From Actinomycetota bacterium (GTDB taxonomy: Bacteria > Actinomycetota > Actinomycetes > Streptosporangiales > Streptosporangiaceae), in NCBI GenBank assembly GCA_019240215.1, contig JAFAYQ010000073.1:1-64000 (forward strand): a stretch of DNA of 64,000 nt. Direction: 5' to 3'. Positions within the stretch are counted from its first letter, which is position 1; every line of letters begins with the position of its first letter. Shown in pieces: positions 59,312-64,000 of the stretch. A program made the position numbers and the translations under genes. The notes beneath the pieces are model-generated. The model worked only from the letters and a program-made list of their open reading frames with translations. It was not told the DNA's origin and made no database searches.

Positions 59312-61584
59312 GGTTGGATGTGGTCGGCCACCAGCGGGTGATCGGACGGCACGACCTGGCTGAGCAAGGCGGTCGCGCATCCGGGGCAGAGGACCTGGCG
59401 GAAGACGACCGGCACGTCGACGTAGGTGCTGGGATCGGCCCAGACATGCGGCCCGGCCGTACCCGGCGAGGCTTCGATCCGGGGCAGCTCGGCCAGGAAG
59501 GGTTCCCCCAGCCGGCCCAGCCCGGTCCCGCAGTGCCGGCACAGTACCTGGCCGGCGCTCACCGCGACGTTCACGTCGAGTGCCTCGCCACCGTCGACGG
59601 ACCCGGGTACGTCACGGGGGCTGATCCCGGACGCCGCCCGCCGCTGGGCCAGCAGATCGGCCCGCCGGCCAGTGGTAGCGGCTTCGTCCACCTCGCCGCC
59701 GCCGTCGAGCACAACACCGTAGATGCTGGCCGCCGCCTGCGGCGACACCTTGGCCTCGCGGACGTCGTGAGCCACCTCGGCCGGGTCGCGCCGTACCGGG
59801 TCGCCGTAGCCGCCGCCACTCTGCCAGTGCACGAACACCGCATCCTGCAAGCCGATGCCGGTCTCCACCTCGGACGCCATGACGTCGCGCTGCCCGTGGA
59901 TGTCATCCAGGTTGCGCGGCACCTGGCCGGCGGCGAGCAGGTCGCGGGCGTCGGATCCCCGGATCACCAGGTCGAGCTGGGTGTTGCCGGGATAGCCACC
60001 GGCCAGCCCGGCGTTCTGGGTGGCCGCCTTGCCGGTACCGGAGAAGACCGCGCCCATCGGGACCGGGGTGTCGTGCGGAATCAGGCACACCGACCCGCTG
60101 ACCCCGCCGCGCTGCTGACCGGGGCCGCCGGAATCGATCTCCTCCCGCCGCCACAGCAGCAGCACCGGCGAGGTGAACTCGGTCATCTCGGCGTCCGGCG
60201 CCCGGCCCATCGGGATCACGAACATCCCGCCGGTGTCGACCCCGTCGCGGTCCACCCCGGCGCCGTAGCCGCCCGCCATCGTGTCCATGACCAGGGATAC
60301 GAACGGGTACTGGCGCTGGTCGATGCCAGCCAGTGCGACCATGTCGAAGGTGCCGCCGCAGACCGACTGGACGGCGGCCCGGGACTGCGGCCGGGAGTCG
60401 AGCATCTTGGCGAGACACTCGTTGACCAGGTTGCCGACCGCCCAGGCGGGGCCGACCGGGCCCTTGCCGACCGCGGCCGGGAAGGACGCATTTATCATCG
60501 ACCCTTCGTCGACGACGATGTCGAAGCAGCGCATCAGGCCGCCCGCCGCCCAGGGGATGTCCCCGGCCAGCACGGGCAGCAGCGAGGACATGATCCCGGC
60601 CCGGACCCCCGAGTAGGGACAGTTGATCATGCCGGTCTGCTCGGCCGTGCCCCGGAAGTCGAACGTCAGCCGGTCCCCGGTCTTGGTCATGGCCAGCGCG
60701 ATCTTGTAGACCCCGCGGTCGTCCATGCCCGAGTGCTCCTGGTAGCCGGTGGCGTGCCAGGTCCCGTCGGGCAGGTCACGCAGCTTGGCCCGGAGCCGTT
60801 GCTCGGCGTCGTCCATCATCCGCTTCATCACGGCCTTGACCGTGTCCGGCCCGTAGGTCTCGAGCAGGCGGCGGAGCCGGGTCTGGCCGGTGACGTTGGC
60901 CCCGACCTTGGCCCGCAGGTCGAGGGCGACGAGCCGCGGCATCCGCGAGCGCCGGGTCCACATGTCCTCGACGTCGCGCTGGAGGACCCCGTCCCGCACC
61001 ACCTTGATCGGCGGGGTGGGCAGTGACTCCCAGAACACGTCCTGAGCCCGGGGCGTCCACGAACCGGGCGCGACCCCGCCCACGTCGAGTTCGTGCGCCA
61101 CCGCCGACGTCCAGCCGAACAGCTGCCCGTCGAAGAACATCGGCGCGAAGACGGTGGCATCGTTCTGGTGCAGCCCGCCACCCACCCAGGGGTCGTTGCA
61201 CAAGAACATGTCGCCCTCGCTGATACCGGGGTTGTCGGCCCGGTGCTGCAGCGTCCAGTAGACGGCCAGGTCCAGCGACGCCGACAGGAACGTGTTGTAC
61301 AGCCCGATCTGGACCTCCTGCCCGAGTTCGTCGCAGAGGGCGAAGTCGAAGTCATTGGCCTCGGTGACGACCACCGAGCCCGACATCCGCTTGAGCGTCT
61401 CGCCCATCTCGTCGGTGATCGACCAGAGCCGGTGGCGGACCACTTCGTAGGTGAGCGGGTCGAGATCGTCGATGGCGGCCTGCCCGACCGTGTGCAGCCG
61501 CAGGGTGCCGGGCACGGCCGCCCGCAGCGTCTCGGGGTCGAGCGGGCGGCTGTCGTAGACCTCGGACCCGGGGATCCAGCTCAT
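59308..61584 (-). CDS. Hydantoinase B/oxoprolinase family protein with Cys-rich tail
   Basis: 758 residues. HyuB core: DPLTYEVVRHRLWSITDEMG, FLCNDPWVGGGLHQND, FDFRGTAEQTGMINCPYSG, GGYGAGVDRDG, QRGGVSGSV. The last about 90 residues add a domain with CRHCG and CPGC pairs resembling the acetone/acetophenone carboxylase small zinc subunit, fused here. Together with HyuA it should form an ATP-dependent hydantoinase, oxoprolinase or ketone-carboxylase-like complex. It overlaps HyuA by 4 bases. Confidence 0.92.
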   Translation of the reverse strand: MSWIPGSEVYDSRPLDPETLRAAVPGTLRLHTVGQAAIDDLDPLTYEVVRHRLWSITDEMGETLKRMSGSVVVTEANDFDFALCDELGQEVQIGLYNTFLSASLDLAVYWTLQHRADNPGISEGDMFLCNDPWVGGGLHQNDATVFAPMFFDGQLFGWTSAVAHELDVGGVAPGSWTPRAQDVFWESLPTPPIKVVRDGVLQRDVEDMWTRRSRMPRLVALDLRAKVGANVTGQTRLRRLLETYGPDTVKAVMKRMMDDAEQRLRAKLRDLPDGTWHATGYQEHSGMDDRGVYKIALAMTKTGDRLTFDFRGTAEQTGMINCPYSGVRAGIMSSLLPVLAGDIPWAAGGLMRCFDIVVDEGSMINASFPAAVGKGPVGPAWAVGNLVNECLAKMLDSRPQSRAAVQSVCGGTFDMVALAGIDQRQYPFVSLVMDTMAGGYGAGVDRDGVDTGGMFVIPMGRAPDAEMTEFTSPVLLLWRREEIDSGGPGQQRGGVSGSVCLIPHDTPVPMGAVFSGTGKAATQNAGLAGGYPGNTQLDLVIRGSDARDLLAAGQVPRNLDDIHGQRDVMASEVETGIGLQDAVFVHWQSGGGYGDPVRRDPAEVAHDVREAKVSPQAAASIYGVVLDGGGEVDEAATTGRRADLLAQRRAASGISPRDVPGSVDGGEALDVNVAVSAGQVLCRHCGTGLGRLGEPFLAELPRIEASPGTAGPHVWADPSTYVDVPVVFRQVLCPGCATALLSQVVPSDHPLVADHIQP

Positions 61585-63698
61585 GATTGCTCCTCACGGT
61601 TGCGGCGCAGGATGAGGTTGCCGAAGTCGTCGATCTCGGCGGTGTCGGCGGCCGACACGGCGACGGTGGTCGTCGGTACCTCGACGATGGCCGGCCCGAT
61701 GATGACGTGTCCGGGGGCGAGCCGGGCGTAGTCGTAGATCGTGGTCTTCTCGAACCCGCGGCGGGGGTCGAGCAGCACCGGGCGGCGGCCGCTGACCGCG
61801 TCCCCGACTCCGCGCCCGGCGGCCGGTTCGGCGGCGGGGGTGGTGACCTTGACCGGCAGGACCCCGGTGGCGTGGACGCGGTAGGTGATGAACTGGAAGC
61901 CGGCGTCGGCGAAGCCGGTCCCGGCCCCGAACGTGCGGGCGTAGCGGCTTTCGAACTCGGCGACCACCCCTTGCAGGTCGGCGTCGGTCAGCGGCCCGGC
62001 CGGAACCGGCGTCGGCAGCTCGGCCAGCTGCATCGAGTACCGGATGTCCACTTCCCGGCGCAGCATCACTTGCTCGACCGCCACGCCCTGGGCGCCCAGC
62101 GCCGCCTGCGCGGCCGCTTCCAGTTCGGTGAAGGTCTTGGTGACGTGGTCGGCGGCGACCGGGAAGGTGGCGGGGTCGGAGATCTCCTTGACCACGGTGA
62201 TGTTGCTGGCGGCCAGGCCGAACGCGGAGAACGCGGCCGCCGACTGGCCCAGCGGCACGACCGTCTCCTTGACCCCGAGCTGGGCGCCGTAGGCGAAGCA
62301 GTGCATGGGACCGGCGCCGCCGAACGCGTACATGACGAACTCACGCGGGTCCTGCCCGGACTCGACCGCGACCTTGCGGACCAGGTCGGCGGTCTGCTCG
62401 TTCTGCACGGCGAAGATGGCGGCCGCCGCGTCCTCGACCGAGAGCCCGAGGGGCCTGGCTATGCGGGCACCGATCGCGTCGCGGGCCCGCTGGGCGGACA
62501 GCTTTTTCTGGCCGCCGAGGAAATTGTCCGGATTGATGATGCCGAGAACGAGGTCGGCGTCGGTGACGGTGGGCTCGGTGCCGCCCTGGTCGTAACAGGC
62601 CGGGCCGGGCACGGCCTGCGCGCTGCGCGGGCCGACATGCAGGTTGCCACCGGCGTCCAGGTGCGCGATGGCTCCACCGCCGCTGCCGATGACCTGGACC
62701 TTCAGCATGGGGGTGTCGATCACGTGCTGGTTGATCACGGCGGTGGTGGCCTCGACGGGCTCGCCGTCGACGATCAGGCCGACCAGGAAGGTTGTGCCGC
62801 CGACGTCGGTGCAGATCACGTTGCGGTGGCCGAGCTGCTCGGCCAGCCGGGCGGCCCCGGTGACCCCGCCGGTGAGGACCGAGCCGACCGTGGTGATCGC
62901 GGTCTTCGGCGCTTCCCGGGCCGCCACCGTGCCGCCGGTGCCCTGCATGACCAGCAGGGCACCGGTGAGCCCGTGCTGCCGTAGCCGCTGGTCGAGCGGC
63001 TCCAGGTACCGGCCGAGCGAGGGCCCGACCTGGGTGCTCATGATCGTGGTGGCGTTGCGGGAAAACTCGCGGATACGCGGCGACAGCTCGCTGGACAGAG
63101 CGACGTACAGGCCGGGGGCCTGCTCGTGGATGAGCTCGCGCAGCCGCGCCTCGTGAGCGGGGTTGCGGAAGGACCACAGCAGCGAGACCGCGATCGCCTC
63201 CACGTCCTCGGCCAGTAGCTCGGCGATGGCGGCGCGGGCCTGGTCCTCGTCCAGGGGGACGATGACCGACCCCTTGTAGTCGATGCGTTCGACGATCTCC
63301 TTGGCCCGGCTCTTGGGCACCAGCGGCGTGGGCTTGCGGGTCTTGAGGATGTCCTGGATCTGCTCGGGGCTGTTCCCGGCGTAGCGGCCGACCACGTTCA
63401 TGATGTAGATGGAGTCGCGGTGACCGACCGTGGTGAGCCAGCCGACCTTGCCCACATCACCAGTCACCAGCGCGTTGAGGGTCGAGGTGGTCCCGTGCGA
63501 GATGTGCGAGGCCTGGGCGAGCAGGTCGGCCAGGCTCAGCCCGGCCCGTCCGGCCAGCGCCTCCAGTACCTGGATCACCCCAGCGGCGTAGTTCGGTGGC
63601 GTGGACGGCATCTTGGCCGACAACATCGTGCCGTCGTCCCCGGCCGCCACGGCGTCGGTGAAGGTTCCGCCGACGTCGACGCCGATTACGTAGGTCAT
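61581..63698 (-). CDS. Hydantoinase A/oxoprolinase family protein
   Basis: 705 residues. The N-terminal ATP-grasp-like actin-fold motif IGVDVGGTFTDAV, SHGTTSTLNALV, CTDVGGTTFLVGLI, and YAFGGAGPMHCFAYG are the HyuA hallmarks. It phosphorylates or activates the substrate with ATP. It overlaps the stop of the crotonase gene (ATGA). Confidence 0.92.
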   Translation of the reverse strand: MTYVIGVDVGGTFTDAVAAGDDGTMLSAKMPSTPPNYAAGVIQVLEALAGRAGLSLADLLAQASHISHGTTSTLNALVTGDVGKVGWLTTVGHRDSIYIMNVVGRYAGNSPEQIQDILKTRKPTPLVPKSRAKEIVERIDYKGSVIVPLDEDQARAAIAELLAEDVEAIAVSLLWSFRNPAHEARLRELIHEQAPGLYVALSSELSPRIREFSRNATTIMSTQVGPSLGRYLEPLDQRLRQHGLTGALLVMQGTGGTVAAREAPKTAITTVGSVLTGGVTGAARLAEQLGHRNVICTDVGGTTFLVGLIVDGEPVEATTAVINQHVIDTPMLKVQVIGSGGGAIAHLDAGGNLHVGPRSAQAVPGPACYDQGGTEPTVTDADLVLGIINPDNFLGGQKKLSAQRARDAIGARIARPLGLSVEDAAAAIFAVQNEQTADLVRKVAVESGQDPREFVMYAFGGAGPMHCFAYGAQLGVKETVVPLGQSAAAFSAFGLAASNITVVKEISDPATFPVAADHVTKTFTELEAAAQAALGAQGVAVEQVMLRREVDIRYSMQLAELPTPVPAGPLTDADLQGVVAEFESRYARTFGAGTGFADAGFQFITYRVHATGVLPVKVTTPAAEPAAGRGVGDAVSGRRPVLLDPRRGFEKTTIYDYARLAPGHVIIGPAIVEVPTTTVAVSAADTAEIDDFGNLILRRNREEQS

Positions 63699-64000
63699 GG
63701 CTGGTCCTTTCTGGCCGGTTGCGGCGTGGTGGTCTGGCTCTGGGCGACCCGCGCGCGGCGTCGCTGCTGGCGTAGTTCGTCATCCGGTTCGGCCGGCGGG
63801 AAGGTTGCTTGCAGGCTTTCCGGGATGCCGATGGGGTCCAGGCAGATCCCGTAGCGCTCGAGCTGGTGGGCATGCGCCAGCTGGTGCAGGGAGAACGCGG
63901 CCCGGATCGCGGTCGGCTGGCCCTGGGCGTCGACCGCCTGGTTGACGGCCTCCTTGGTCAGCCGCAGGCCGATCATCGGCTTGGCCGCGATCTTCTGCGC
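63695..64000 (-). CDS. Enoyl-CoA hydratase/isomerase, C-terminal part (partial)
   Basis: The last 101 residues of a crotonase-family protein; the start is right of the window. The pattern KIAAKPMIGLRLTKEAVNQA, IRAAFSLHQLAHAHQ is the C-terminal helical part of enoyl-CoA hydratases. It ends with a charged tail. First known gene of the minus-strand operon that runs to 56422. Confidence 0.8.
   Translation of the reverse strand, partial: AQKIAAKPMIGLRLTKEAVNQAVDAQGQPTAIRAAFSLHQLAHAHQLERYGICLDPIGIPESLQATFPPAEPDDELRQQRRRARVAQSQTTTPQPARKDQP

Noticed and set aside
59302-61026. 574-codon plus-strand open frame
   Set aside because: Antisense of HyuB; composition dominated by Arg, Gly, Val and Asp with no domain.
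1-64000. CRISPR arrays, rRNA genes, intact insertion sequences
   Set aside because: No regularly spaced direct repeats, rRNA-like sequence or transposase motifs were seen on either strand.

Overview
The window looks like accessory catabolic chromosome from a high-GC actinomycete. Supporting signs are the very GC-rich third codon positions, many GTG starts, lipoproteins with actinobacterial lipoboxes, GTGA/ATGA translational coupling, and DUF2637/Spd-type integrative-element gene remnants. No rRNA, tRNA, CRISPR array or intact transposase was seen. Both ends cut through genes.

Layout. (1) 0-15.6 kb: a mixed oxidoreductase/hydrolase region with two epoxide hydrolases (one partial), two GMC flavoprotein genes that both carry frameshifts, a CMD-family protein, an SMP-30-like propeller, alpha/beta hydrolases, a LysR regulator next to two class A beta-lactamase-fold proteins, SDR, NTF2-like and methyltransferase genes, an enoyl-CoA hydratase and a 5'-truncated thioesterase. 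(2) 15.6-16.7 kb: remnant of an actinobacterial integrative element (small ORF plus frameshifted DUF2637 gene). Short tails of the same gene recur at 13.96, 42.7 and 55.7 kb. (3) 16.7-42.4 kb: a probable organosulfur-acquisition island. It has a sulfonate-type ABC transporter with an NtaA-like flavin monooxygenase, rhodanese and aldo/keto reductase, and a GntR regulator. Next is a four-gene coupled operon (TauD-like dioxygenase, degenerate alpha/beta hydrolase, tandem DUF427, IPNS-like oxygenase). Then come three more LLM-type flavin monooxygenases and two peptide-type ABC systems. No flavin reductase gene is present. (4) 42.8-47.9 kb: a shikimate/quinate catabolic set (MHS-family MFS transporter, TetR regulator, shikimate dehydrogenase homologue, dehydroshikimate dehydratase fused to an HPPD-like domain). 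(5) 47.9-55.7 kb: a secreted hydrolase, then a MarR-controlled operon of DHA2 efflux pump, SDR, amidohydrolase, acyl-CoA ligase and MaoC hydratase. (6) 56.4-64 kb: a tightly coupled minus-strand operon of enoyl-CoA hydratase, HyuA, HyuB with a CxxC tail domain, APH-like kinase, Old Yellow Enzyme and SDR.

Most notable signals. The TauD-like protein at 24199-24984 has HxG in place of the iron-binding HxD, the arrangement known from Fe/2-oxoglutarate halogenases. Its coupled neighbour is an alpha/beta hydrolase that has lost both nucleophile and His. By-eye promoter motifs suggest several small regulons: GGGTGATC elements at three promoters, GGAAAG-type inverted repeats at the sulfur-island promoters, CAGGAAACCTG at both MarR-region promoters, and ATGTACTAA at two shikimate promoters. 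Several genes are broken by single-base indels or single-base stops, which could be decay or sequencing error.
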